Below are positions 50,881 through 61,940 of a DNA stretch of 64,000 nt, piece after piece (position 1 is the stretch's first letter; every line of letters starts with the position of its first letter). The notes under the pieces were generated by a model that was not told where the DNA came from, searched no databases, and saw only the letters and a list, made by a program, of their open reading frames with translations. Source of the stretch: Himantopus leucocephalus. Lineage: Eukaryota > Chordata > Aves > Charadriiformes > Recurvirostridae. The stretch is taken from positions 80,125,537-80,189,536 of the forward strand of contig RSEF01000003.1 in NCBI GenBank assembly GCA_003993805.1, written 5' to 3'. A program made the position numbers and the translations under genes.

Positions 50881-52484
50881 TATTTACTCTTGTTTTGCAA
50901 TTTCTATTTACAATATGGTGCTTAACAAGGGTCTGCAAGCACTGAGCATAGTAGTATTCAGTTATTAGTTACAAATAATTTGCACAACAAATCTGTTCTC
51001 AAAGCTGAACCATTTAAAAGTACAGTTCCCAAATCATGCTAGAATGTTCTTTTTGTGGGGGTTGGTGTTTCAATTGGTGTAATTGATATAATAATGAGGA
51101 GTGTACTACAATGCGTTAAGTCATATTTCAGATCAGGAAGGCTGGGAAAAGATGTGGAAGCTTTCCGCATCACTGCATCTGAACTGCAAATAGATCGTGA
51201 GTTTTAATTCCATACAAAATAAAATAAGAAAAATAGATTTAGCACAGATATTTCTTGCATGAGTTCTCTTTCAGCAGTTACATTTGAGAAGTGAAATGAT
51301 ACACTAAACCAAAATCTGCTTTAATTTGAAAATCTCTAAATACAGAGTACATCTGTCCTCAGTGCAGATGTTCCTAAGTTAGGAGCTCAGCTTTCCTAAA
51401 TTCACTGTATTGTCAACAGGGCAAGGCAGGCATTTCCTGAAGGGAATTATTTTAAGTACTGTAGCTAACCATGCCATTTTACTTCACCATCCCAAACCAA
51501 ATTGAGAATTATTCAACTCAAGCAGAGCTTGCTACCTGTAGGAGGAAAGACGTCGTCAAATGCAACCTTCCCAAGCGTATCTGATTATGAGTGGTAAAGG
51601 AAGGGCAAGTGAGAAGATTCTACAGACTCATCTATTTCCATGGCATTTCCTTTGGGACTAGGCTTAGTTGTAGACAGATGTCAAGATCTCTTAGTCATTG
51701 ATATGCTGGATAAACATTGTTTAGAGTTCCACAAAGGCATTTCATTCTATATTGATTTCATTTTGTAGAATGTGAAAATTTATTCCTTGCAGCACATTTT
51801 CTTCAATAACAAAATCTGAATAACTACACTGCATGCTAATCTTTTTGTGACATACCATATTAAAGACTGGGAGAGGCTAATGTTCTTGTTTATGCCATCC
51901 GTGAGTTTGTCACAGCTCCTCCTTAAAATTTATGTTCTATCGGTCATTTAGTGACTTACGCTGTTTGTTTTCTGGATGTTTTGATTCACCTATGTGAGGG
52001 AGCACTTGTTAAAAAAAAGACAAACAAAAACCCCAAGCATCCCCCCTACCCCTTATTATAGTGAAAGTCTCAAGAAACACTTTAGAATATAATTGTTATT
52101 GATGCATGAACTAAAGATGTGTGACCATAATTTCACTTCCCTGGAGAGGGTTGGTCAGTTCACTGAAGTATGGAGGATATGAGTGATTCATCACTCCTTG
52201 CCATCATGCATGTGTTGTTATCAAACCAAATAAAGTGGTATTGCTGTCTGGGGAGCAAAAGTTAGGACGTGTAGTTGCTAAGAGTTTGATATATGGTTAT
52301 TGCTATGTGATTTATCTGTAATTGTAAATATTTTAATGCTTTTCATCTCTTTTTAACTACAAATGATGTAACAATGTAACAAAAGTAGTTTAGTCAATTA
52401 CTTTGTTCAATAATAAATTTCCTTTCTGGATTTTCTTTCATGGACAGTTGATTTTTCCAGTAGCATAAATGGATGTTTGAACTT

Positions 52485-52707
52485 TTTATTGATAACTAAA
52501 TTATCATATGTATTGTGATCTTGTTATTTTTGCCAATGCTGCAGCAACATCTGGTGGTATGGTGAAAGCTGATCAAGTGAAGTTTTCCTGTCTTCTGAAT
52601 TTTGATAGGGTTTTGAAACGCCATCCTGCCTCTCAGGAATGAGCTCTGCAGGGAGTTATGCAAAAGTTTTTCATTTCGCTCCTGCTGCTCTGCCATAGTC
52701 TAAAGTC
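52485..52707 (-). other. Candidate terminal-exon-like segment with nearby AATAAA
   Basis: On the minus strand ACATGACTTTAG is followed by a frame with ATG at 52696 (MAEQQERNEKLLHNSLQSSF) that runs to TAG at 52496-52498. A polyadenylation-type AATAAA lies 5 nt later (52485-52490). A second frame of the same strand, entered from the acceptor ATAACTCCCTGCAG near 52649, also looks coding-like (SLDQLSPYHQMLLQHWQK then stop). So this is either a terminal exon with two possible frames, a frameshifted pseudogene piece, or chance. The family is unknown. Confidence 0.2.
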
Positions 52708-53394
52708 ATGTCATAGTAAATATATTTGTGCTATGTTTTTTGACTTGAAACAGTTCTTGTGTTTAGAGGTGTTTACAGAGATGGTTTGATAGACTATGGA
52801 TAGCCCTGAGCCCTTTTCTCCCCCAATGAACAAGTCGTGTAATCTTTATGCAGTTTGAACTAGTATTATGAAGAAACTCTTAAGAAAAACAATTACGCTG
52901 ACATACCCGAGTTCTCTTCCTTGACATTTTATATGATCATACCAGTCTTTCAAAGCTGTGTGTGACTTTAGAGACCACTGTGGCTCATCCTTTATGGTTA
53001 GTTAGGTTGAAAATGATTATACATGATTGTATCCCAAAGTTGCCTAATGTTTGAGATGTTTTGATGGCTCTTCTACATTGTTTAAACATTCTTTTTTCTT
53101 TTTAGCTTCCTCTTTTCTAGAAAAGCTAGAAAATATTTTGATGATAGCTAAAGATTTTAAAATTAAGTATCTAGGCCAGTGCTGATTCTGGAGCTATGTA
53201 TTTGTCTAATACAAAGCTTGTTTGATTAAAATATTTGTAGATGAGAATGAGACAGTAAATGGAACACTATGAGTACAGCAGACTATAAAATTCTAACAAG
53301 AAATGTTTTCATGATGAGTTCTTATTATAAATTCAGGTTTACATATCATAGAAGATTCACACATAAAACATATTTGGAAGTCCTTACATAACTA

Positions 53395-53485
53395 CCTCCA
53401 GTTTTTACACCAACAAAATTCACTCATTTTAATGGAATTACTCCTGGTTTATGCTGGTGTAATTGAAAGTGGAGTAAGTCTCATA
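53395..53485. repeat. Inverted-repeat sequence resembling a dispersed amniote repeat
   Basis: TTACACCA (53405-53412) and TGGTGTAA (53455-53462) are perfect reverse complements flanking ATGGAATTACTCCTGGTTTA. This pattern resembles a repeat I recall from sauropsid genomes with TTACACC/GGTGTAA arms. The class is not certain. Confidence 0.4.
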
Positions 53486-53757
53486 GACCTCTAGTAGTAA
53501 AAAAACATGAGGCACTAAATTGCCTGTAGTAATTAGAAGAATAAATGAAAATGTTTTTAGCATGTTATAAACAATGCTGAGCATACTCAAGGTCTATAAC
53601 TTTTTCAAGAGAATAATCCAATAGAGCCACTAGAAGTTGACGTGCAACTCTTGACTCTGCTTGATTACCAAGGACTCACATATAAAAGAACTTTTATGAA
53701 ATCTGAAGGAAGGCAACCAACAATGTGAGACAAACAGGAGATGTACACGTCACCTAC

Positions 53758-53901
53758 CTTGGGCTGCAGGTCTGCAAGCCACTGAGCAAGGCTAAAAGCT
53801 CTCAGCATCAGGATGTTGCTTCCTTCACTTCCACTGCCTTTACGACTGGCAACGTGGCCCCTGACTCCTTTTGGTGGTGAAAGCACTGGTGCTCGCTGAA
53901 C
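53758..53901 (-). other. Best minus-strand candidate exon, 144 bp
   Basis: On the minus strand CTGCAGCCCAAG|GTAGGTGAC gives a near-consensus donor after a frame of 48 whole codons (phase 0 at both ends if it begins after TTCAAG; 46 codons if after GGTTCAG). The peptide starts basic and Pro/Gly/Ser-rich (PPKGVRGHVASRKGSGSE) and ends LRAFSLAQWLADLQPK, a helix-like segment. G+C is higher than in the flanks. The upstream acceptor is only fair, with TTAGTAA as a branch-like motif. I do not recognise the protein. A further possible 55-bp exon lies at 54042-54096 (TTCTGTTTAAG acceptor, AGAG|GTGAGA donor), but its phase does not obviously join. Confidence 0.33.
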
Positions 53902-54545
53902 CTTGAATTGAGGCAATTCAATTTACTAACTCTAAAGAAAACCATCAGTTTTGTTTTTTTCTGGTTTAGTTGAATTTATTTTAGTCAGTCGAATCAATTC
54001 CCTGAAAAGTTAAAGTAGTCAGATGGTCAGTGGTATCTCACCTCTGTGCAAAAACACTTTCCCATTTCTGCAGGAGCTGGCGTTGGAATATGTTGCCTTA
54101 AACAGAACAACTTGGTTTGCTGTTTGTCTGTGAAGTGACAGCTCTTGCTGAGTTTTGACTGGTAGTAACCTGCTGCAGTTTAGTGATGAGAAGATATCAG
54201 CAAAAGTGAGGAGCTTTTGTCTTTCTTAGAAGAAAGATACCACTGATCAGCTGACTTGCCTCTCTGTATAGCATTAGCACTTTACTCTTTGGCCATAAAT
54301 ACAAAGCTTTTTAGAGTTTTAAAGCTAGTTTTCTAGCTAGCTTCTTTTAAATAAATAAGTTTTAAAAATAAGCCGGTAAATAAAATAAGAGTAGACATGT
54401 AGTAGAACAGTGGTTCCAACCTTTTGGTAGCCAGAAAACAGGCGCTAGTCTGTGCCCAGTGAGCCCAGATCACACTTTGGCCAAAAACACTTGCCATCCA
54501 TTTCTACCACCACCCTCTTGTGTTAGCAGAGCTGCAGGTCTGCCA

Positions 54546-54740
54546 CTAATTTCTCACTTTTGCTCTCACAATCTTCAGAAAATTAAAAGGCCAAGCTAAT
54601 AAGCACCTGGCTGCATTGTGCATCCTGGCATTGTTACTTCTAAAAGCGTGGTGGTGGCACCTGGGCTGGCTCTTCCCAGGCTGGCAGAGTTTCTTTGCCT
54701 GGGCTCCATGCTGTGTCTTATTTGTGCAGTCCTTCACTTC
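54546..54740. other. GC-richer segment, unidentified
   Basis: This stretch is richer in G and C than its surroundings. It is open for about 60 codons on both strands. No homology is recognised and the splice signals are ambiguous (TTATTTGTGCAG on plus, ATT|GTGAGA on minus). Confidence 0.2.
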
Positions 54741-55061
54741 AGAATAAGGTGCACAAGGAGAACCATGAGATATTGTACGACTTCAGTGTGTTCAGTGGTT
54801 GCTTCAGGTTCAAGAGGCAAGTAGCACCAAGATTTTGACACCTGGCTGAGGGAATTGTAAGAATCAGAGAAGTTGAAAGGTTTTTAACATTGCACAATAG
54901 CATAGTTTATTATATACTCATTTGGTGCTACTTTGATGTGCTTTATTTGTTATATGTTTTAGCACTTCATGACGTGTACGAGTATTCTTGATACCTTATA
55001 TGACATAAAATGTATTATGAGAAGGATACTGGTTACTGAGGTACAGAGATACAAGAGCTTG

Positions 55062-55168
55062 AAATTCCAATCCTGTCTGTGCTGCAGACTCAGTGTATGA
55101 CCTTGAACAAGTTATTCACTGTACACCTTGGTTTTCATTTCTGAAAACAGCATACCAGTTGTAGCAGA
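55062..55168 (+). mobile_element. MIR/CORE-SINE relic
   Basis: AATCCTGTCTGTGCTGCAGA, then GTATGACCTTGAACAAGTTA, then CCTTGGTTTTCATTTCTG follow the order of the MIR core: AATCCCGGCTCTGCC, TGTGTGACCTTGGGCAAGTT, CCTCAGTTTCCTCATCTG. The tRNA-like head is missing or too diverged. MIR-type CORE-SINEs are very old in amniotes, so this is a molecular fossil. The match is by eye; the later part (to about 55260, with ATAATAATAATTAT) may be the end of the element. Confidence 0.75.
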
Positions 55169-55296
55169 AACATATTTGTTAGTATTATGAAGTGTATTTT
55201 TTCCCCCTGCAGAATAGTTAAGAATAGTCATAATAATAATTATCAAACTAGGAAATGGATAGCATCTTCAGACTTCTGAGGAAGTTCATATGAACT

Positions 55297-55423
55297 AAAG
55301 ATAGACAGAAATGTCTTACAGAACTGCATTCGTTGTCACTAACTTATTTTATACAAAGGNAAAGATAGACAGAAATGTCTTACAGAACTGCATTCGTTGT
55401 CACTAATTTGTTTTATACAAAGG
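55297..55423. other. Contig junction (N at 55360) with 63-bp duplicated ends
   Basis: Bases 55297-55359 recur at 55361-55423 with two substitutions, meeting at the N. Confidence 0.85.
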
Positions 55424-55521
55424 ACTGTAATCCCATTTCTTGGAGGCATCAAAGAGTCATTAGCTATTAGCTAGCACACAAAATACAGAAGCTTTGCTAG
55501 AAACCCCGAGATATTTGAAGG

Positions 55522-55615
55522 TGGTCCCAATAACAGACTATTGTAAGGAGAATAATCAAAGCTTTCCANTGGTCCCAATAACAGACTATTGTAAGGAAAA
55601 TAATCAAAGCTTTCC
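55522..55615. other. Contig junction (N at 55569) with 46-bp duplicated ends
   Basis: Bases 55522-55567 recur at 55570-55615 with one substitution, either side of the N. Confidence 0.85.
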
Positions 55616-58600
55616 TTTCTCTAGATCCTTCTTCAAATAGTAGTTGTGTTGGGAAACACAATGTTGAGGGAAAGGGATTCTAGCATCAAAAAAATAATTG
55701 GAACTCTGGATAATAATTAATATGTTATCAGTACAACTTGTGATACAGAGTAAGTTGTCATGCTCTTTAAAATAACCTCTGGACTTTAAATATTAATTTG
55801 TTGAAGTATTTGCCACTGTACTTTCTGTTCTACAGCAGATACTTTTTACTAATTTTGTCTTAAGAATTCTAATGCACTGTAACTATTTAAAATTTTTCCA
55901 TGGCCTGACTTATTCTGGCTGATCTGTTTGTAGCTGTAAAAAGGGAACATTTGGCAGGGAAGAGAGATGGTTTCAAAACTGTTGGATGAAATGCTTCCAT
56001 GGTGCTGGAGATTTACTGTGCCGTAACCAATAAATAATTATTCTTTTCTGATGTTGATAGCATCTGGTGAGAGTAGGGTGGATGTGATTCATTGTCCCTT
56101 TTGAGGTTGCCAACAAACTATAGAAATATTAAGCATAATTTAATTGCTTAACATTTGAGAGGTGTCTGTAAGAGCATATACAGGGCCTTCCGCACACTGA
56201 GAGGAATAACAAACAAAGCATGTGGTCCAATTAACACTGGAAAGTGAGTTGTAGTTGAAATTCATAGAAAGACTAGTTCTACTGTTCCTTAAAAGAGCAT
56301 TGTAAATATATTCATCTAGCTTTTGAAGGTAAACACATCTCAAAATAGAACTTCAGAGATCTCAGAGTTGGGAGAAAAATACTTTTACTTTGAATCTTGT
56401 TTATTTTTGTATGGTATTTTTTCAGAGCTGCAGATACCAGTATTGCACATGAATTGGAAGATATATGATGATGATTTTCACAGAGTAAGGGAAAATTGGC
56501 TCACTTGGTCCAAGGAAAACAATTTAAGTAACATTCTTTCTCAATAAACAGTGGCAACACAGGGCAGTGGTCTGTCTTCTCTCTGTCTATTTTTTGGACT
56601 TGTTTGTAGTTCTCTGCAGGCTGTGCTTTGCATGCCAAAATATGTGCATTTTTTTCTGAGTCAGAAAATGTTAGATGGCTTTCCTTCATTCATAAAAATA
56701 GAAGCTAACTAGCAAGGAACACATTTGTATGATAAAGATTTTGATCTGGAAAATTTAGATCGGGACTGCAGTGTGAGCTTATCTAGGAAGACAAAAAACT
56801 TTCATTAAATCCAGGGGCAGTTCCAAAAAACCAGAGAGAATTTAGATACCCAGCTCTAAAGTGAATTTCGATACCCAAGTCTAAAACTGAAAATCCATAG
56901 TTAGCTGCCAACTAACCATGGGGTTAAGGAGGAAGGTGTAGGCTTCTTATTTGTGAAGTTAAAATTCCTTGGGTGCACAGAATTGCACTTTTGAGCTTTT
57001 TCAGGACCATCTCAATCTTGACCATGCTGAACATGTAGGAATCTCCACCAGATGCAAGCCAGACTATGAACAGAAACAATTGTTTTTAGTATTTAATTCT
57101 AAGAAACTCAATCAGTTGGCAGTCTCACTGTGTGCCTCACACCTGGAACTGCAGTAGACTCCTATCAAAATGTGACTATCGACTTAATATCAGACTCCTA
57201 AAATAAGTCAGTAGAAGAACAATTTACTCTTTTATAGGATGACTACGTGTTTAAATTTTTTTCTTTAATATCTTAAAACTTGGGCTCAGTTTCTTACTCT
57301 AGCTGAGTAGGTTCAAACCTACACTGTTCAAAATCGGTCTTATGCTGTTAGGTGCAAGGTTGCTCTGGGTGGAAATCATCCTCTCCAGTCTTGCTGTTGA
57401 AACTCTGCCAAAATTGAGATTCACTCTGTCAAAGAGAGAAAGACACCGTAAGTCTGAGGAGGAAGAACATGGCAAGAAATTTCAAGCCTCTGGACCCTTA
57501 TAGACAGAGGTACTGCTTCAGTTCCTGAGTTAGGAGGTTTGGGAATATAGTTAAAGAGCTGGTCTTTAGCGGTTCCCAAAATGCATTGTAGGCTTGTTGA
57601 ATATCACCATTTTAGGTAACTCGCAGCTCAGGGCTTCACTGCCTCCTTCTAAAATACCTATTTTTCCCTGTGTACTATTTAAGGAACCTGGGAACTGAAC
57701 AAGAGGGTTTTTTTATGTCACTCCAAGAATCAGAAACCTAAAAATTATCTCATTTTGGCAGCTAACTTTCAAACACTGAAATTTCTTCCTGGTCATGGTC
57801 TTGTTGCTGATGGATGGTATCAAACTTAAAAATACCGGAATGACAGATCTTTTTTTTTAGGATTATATTTTTTTCTTGGATATTCTCAGAATCTGTTGAA
57901 AGAATACAGCAAAGACCCCAGGATTTAAATCCTGATCTGAATTTGTTTGAAGGCAAATCTTTAAATTAGCATCATCATTGAAGAAAACAGTACTGGTTTG
58001 TTTGTACAACACCTTACATAACATCCATAACTTGATGGTGCTTGTAGGTCACAAAAATATCCAGAAAGTACTGTAGTACAATGTACCCGAACTATTTATC
58101 CATGAATTATTTAACCTGCAGCTCTTTAGTACAGTTTTTCCTTGGCTTGTATCACCAGTGGCCTTTCCTGAGCAGAGATTATTAATAATATTGAATGTAG
58201 CCCAACAGAATGCTGGCATTGAGATATTGGCGGTTCCTTTCTGAGACTTTCTAGGTGGATATAGTAAGTTTATTTTGTTTAATAATAATTATTTTATAGT
58301 ATTTTAATACACTATGTCAATTCTCAGTGTATTTTATTAACCTGATGGAATGTATAGTTTAGGTTTTTTGGAGTGCTATATATGCATTGTATATTTTTGC
58401 ATAGTGGCTACTTTTTCTTTTTGTTGACTCTAAAAATTGTGCACGTTGGTTCTGATCCTGAACTAGTTTGCTGTTTGTTACCTATCTGCAAGGGAAGCAG
58501 TGAGGGAGTGTTGTCACTTGCTTGTGGACACGACTTGAGTAAATGCAGATCTTACAGAAAGATTTATAAGGCCTAAATATTGTATTATTTGCTATTTTTA

Positions 58601-59780
58601 CAGTGAATCAGCTATCATAATACCCTTTTCTGTTTCCACCTGTAAAAGGGAATGAGAAGCAGTAATTAGTAAAGAAAGATTTAATAACAGGGGAAAAACA
58701 AGATCAGAAGCAGCTTCCGCAAATAGGAGATGGTTTTCCTCTTTCACTTTTAAAGAATCTTCCAAGGAGATTGATTTCATTGGGCAGGAATCTCCCTCCA
58801 TCAAGAAATATTGGCTGAGAAATGATGAGACGGAGAAAATTAAAGCTGTAGCCTGCAAGTCACTGAAATCTCTAAAACCAGGCTGTTAACCCCTGCCACA
58901 CACACAGACACCCCCCCCACCACCCCTTAACCTCCTACAAACTATTCTCACCAACTCAATATTACCTGGGAAGCTGTGGCTTGTGAGAAATCGTCACTAC
59001 TGGAAGACAGGAATTCAATGCTACAAATCCCATGTTTTCCCTGGCTTTACTGGAGAGACTAAATCCATTTGAACTTATTCAGGTTGCTAAAAATCTCTCC
59101 TGCAAAACTTTTGTGAAGACTACTACATTGCTACAAAAATATCATAGCATTTTAAAAGGCAAAAGTTTCTTCTAGAGTCCACAGGAAGGGAGACCTGCTT
59201 GGTTTGGGAGTATGATTTTGAGACAAGCAGTCACTGAGCGTCAGACTGTTAATATGAGAATTTTGCTTTAAAAGGTTTAAATGATTGCTTCAAATCAGGT
59301 CGGAAGAAAAACTATAGTTCCACGCAAGGGCCTTCAGCCACTCAATTATGCTGAGCCATTTGAAAAATTATTGTTCGATAAGTGCAGCAAACTTGCATGA
59401 GCTATGAGGAGAGTTTATATAGTTTTAGGTAGTAATGCAAGGATACAGTACTTCCCTCTGCTGTTTCAGACTTGCCAATATGGCTATCGTTGCTGACAGC
59501 TTGACATGATGTTAGTTATTTTAAGTGTCAGATGAGAGTGGCTGATGCCATGGTACTGCAGCGCTCACATTTGTTGGAAAATTAGATGGTGATTTTTTTA
59601 AAAAAAGGCCTAAAAACCCCCAACAACCCAGCTGCTTAAGCCTCTGACTGCCTAAGTTTTTTCTGTGCTGGGTGTATAATTTGAGTGAGCAGTAGTGAAC
59701 ATGCCTGAGGTGTTAAGAGAATGATGCGTTTTCTGTAGGCATGAATACTCTTAAATAAAACAGGAACACCTTCCTGTCAT
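55616..59780. other. Unique DNA, no gene recognised
   Basis: No gene or interspersed repeat recognised. A C-rich simple tract (CACACACACAGACACCCCCC) lies at about 58897-58926. At 58640 on the minus strand CATTCCCTTTTACAG|GTGGAAAC is a strong acceptor-like site, but the frame after it stops within 13 codons. Confidence 0.4.
56838..56887. repeat. 25-bp tandem duplication, diverged
   Basis: GAATTTAGATACCCAGCTCT plus AAAGT is followed directly by GAATTTCGATACCCAAGTCT plus AAAAC, about 20 of 25 identical. No N is present, so unlike the contig junctions this is likely real and older. Confidence 0.8.
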
Positions 59781-60560
59781 TTGTTGTCTTCCAGAAAGAT
59801 TTTTTAAAAGGAAACGGAAGCCAATTAGCCCGGAAGTTTAACCTCTTTTAGCTTCGCTTCTTTTATGGGAGCTTTTTAACCTTTTAAATAAATCATTTTC
59901 TTTCTTTTCTCCCCTCCCCTTTGAATCAGTTACTAGCATTTCTCATGCTGGGCCCAAGGAGCAGGCTGCTTAAATTCAAGAATGATTTTGAGGGGATAAA
60001 GTGTACAAGATTTTGAATTCTTGCCATAAGTCCCTGGCAGACAGCCAGGAAACCTCAGAGGAATAGGGCTAATGAAGGGAGGGTAAAGGAGATCTGGAGA
60101 GTGTGGCTGGTAATGCAGTATTCATTTAATTGGGAGCAGGTATCGGTGCAAACTTCTCCATTTTAATTGGAAAGAGAAGGGGGGTGTTAAGGAAGATGGA
60201 GAAAAATAAGAATGCATAAAGTTTTCAAGCTGAGGAGCCAAAGGCAGGCCTGTATATGGCAGAGAAAGAACTCAATTTAGGGCAATTTGCTCTGCAAGCT
60301 GGGCTGCAATCTCCCCTGGGGATAGGGATGAGGAAGAAAATGAAACCAAAAGAGAACTTGATAAAATCACCTAGCACAGACAATCTCAGTAGAATAGGTT
60401 TTACTGAGTTAAATCTGCCCCAATCAATGTGATTCTTTTCATATAAGTTACAAATAAAAAGCCACAAGATTACAATAAAAATCGAGGATGTACTGCTGCT
60501 GATGTAGCACATGGGAGTCTTAAGGACTTGTTGTGGAATACAGGTTTTTTGCAACCATCA
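59780..60560. promoter_or_regulatory. Possible conserved non-coding element
   Basis: This repeat-free block has a mixed, non-simple composition with many homeodomain-type cores (AATTA, TTTAATTG, TCATTTAATTGG) and E-box-like CAGCTG/CAGGTATC words. It looks like vertebrate regulatory DNA, but no alignment is available. The 109-codon minus-strand frame at 60225-60554 has no recognisable family. Confidence 0.2.
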
Positions 60561-61689
60561 TGTTTGGTTTTTTCTTTTTACCTAGCTAGGAGGAAAAAAA
60601 ACCCCTCATCTCTGCCTCCTCCCTAACCTTTTATTATCTTTAAACTAAGGTTAGTGATAATGCGTGAACCTTACAGAGCTTAATTTTCAATGCACTGCAA
60701 AGCTGAACATGCTTTAGTCCTGAAAGCTGCTAAACCTGAGCTCAACCTTGATTTCTTGTTAAAAGAACTGAGGCTTTTTCGGATACGCTTTTTGCCTTTA
60801 TACATGGCAGAAGTTAAAAAAAGGAAAAGATACTTCCCACAGCTTTCCACCCATTCCTACAGCTGGACATATACAAATAGGAGAGTAAGTGCCTGCATTT
60901 TCATGACGCATGGGGAAAGGCATTATTTTGTTGGTTTTTATAGTTTACGTACACAGTGTCTTCCTCAGTACAGATGCTAGAAGAGTTGGTGTACCAAGTG
61001 CTGAACAGCTGTTTGTTCTACATCTGAGGGCAAGCCTGAGTGTATTTTCCTTTTGTCCTCAGCAGTGAGTTAACCTAAATGTTTTGTGTTTAAGGACCTC
61101 CTTGGAAATGGTACTGGTATGAGCTGTGAGTGTCCGAGGTGGGCAGCTGCTCTTTTGTCCGCACTGTCACACAGCTGAGAAAGATGAAGTGGTTCTTACA
61201 GGGTCATTAGTTGTGGGGGAGGTTTGTACCAGAAGAGAGATAACATGAGATACACAGCTCTGAGTGTTTGGAGGAAAGAGCAAGAATTGGGGTAGGAAAA
61301 ATGCGGGACTGGGCAACAACAAGATGATGACCTGCAGTTGCAAGGGATCATCTGAGATCTGTAGCTGAAATGAAGTGGTTTTCCTTGTCTCGCTGCTGCA
61401 GCACTCATTTTCTCTGATAAATACTGTTCTTGATGGTGGTCTACACTGGGAAAGGGAAAAGTATGAACAAAGAGTATAAACAGGAATAACGTTGCTACCT
61501 GAAATGTGCCCAGTCCCTGGAATATGTGGGTATTACTGGTTTTAGCTTTGTTTCCTAAGGATGCTTTCTGCTAGCCCGTTGCTAAATAGTCTGTCCAGCC
61601 ATTGGACATTTTGATGGAGGACTGGAAACCTTAAATGTTGGAGGTTTCTACAAGTTCTGTGAAAACAGACGGCTAGGTAGAGAAGAGAA

Positions 61690-61940
61690 ACTAACCTGAA
61701 CTTTTCTGCTGAGATGGTTACAGCTCACTCTTACTCCTCGAGGCAATGGCCAGTGGGAGCCAGCCAGCAGAAACCAACCCCTACACAGGCTGCAGCTTGA
61801 TGGGCAGCAGGGCAGGGCAAAGACGAGGAACCCTGAGCGAAGAGATGGCACCAGGTGCAAAAAGACTGGGCTGGGAACTGCCCTCTGCCCTGAGGACAGG
61901 GATGTTAAGGAGACACTGGACAATCCTGTATAGCACATGA
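61690..61940. other. GC-rich island open on both strands, unidentified
   Basis: About 250 bp are markedly richer in G and C than the surrounding DNA. They are open for 64 codons on plus and 96 on minus. On the minus strand CTCCTTAACATCCCTGTCCTCAG resembles a splice acceptor and TTCAG|GTTAGT a donor. No family is recognised. It could be a long non-coding RNA exon or an old repeat fragment. Confidence 0.22.

Larger units (their letters stand above)
45320..53390. other. Mostly unique DNA, no gene recognised
   Basis: No recognised gene. The stretch 47400-47900 is less AT-rich than its surroundings and carries a plus-strand 83-codon frame ending AGAAG|GTAAAT, but has no family resemblance. Long T/A runs and a single N at 45098 beside a T run are present. 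Confidence 0.4.

Noticed and set aside
58598..58640. Strong minus-strand acceptor followed by a short frame to a stop
   Set aside because: Only 13 codons remain open and no AATAAA follows at a suitable distance.
60690..60980. 96-codon plus-strand frame starting with ATG
   Set aside because: The length is within chance expectation for AT-rich DNA, there is no domain, and the internal splice-like sites would remove most of it.
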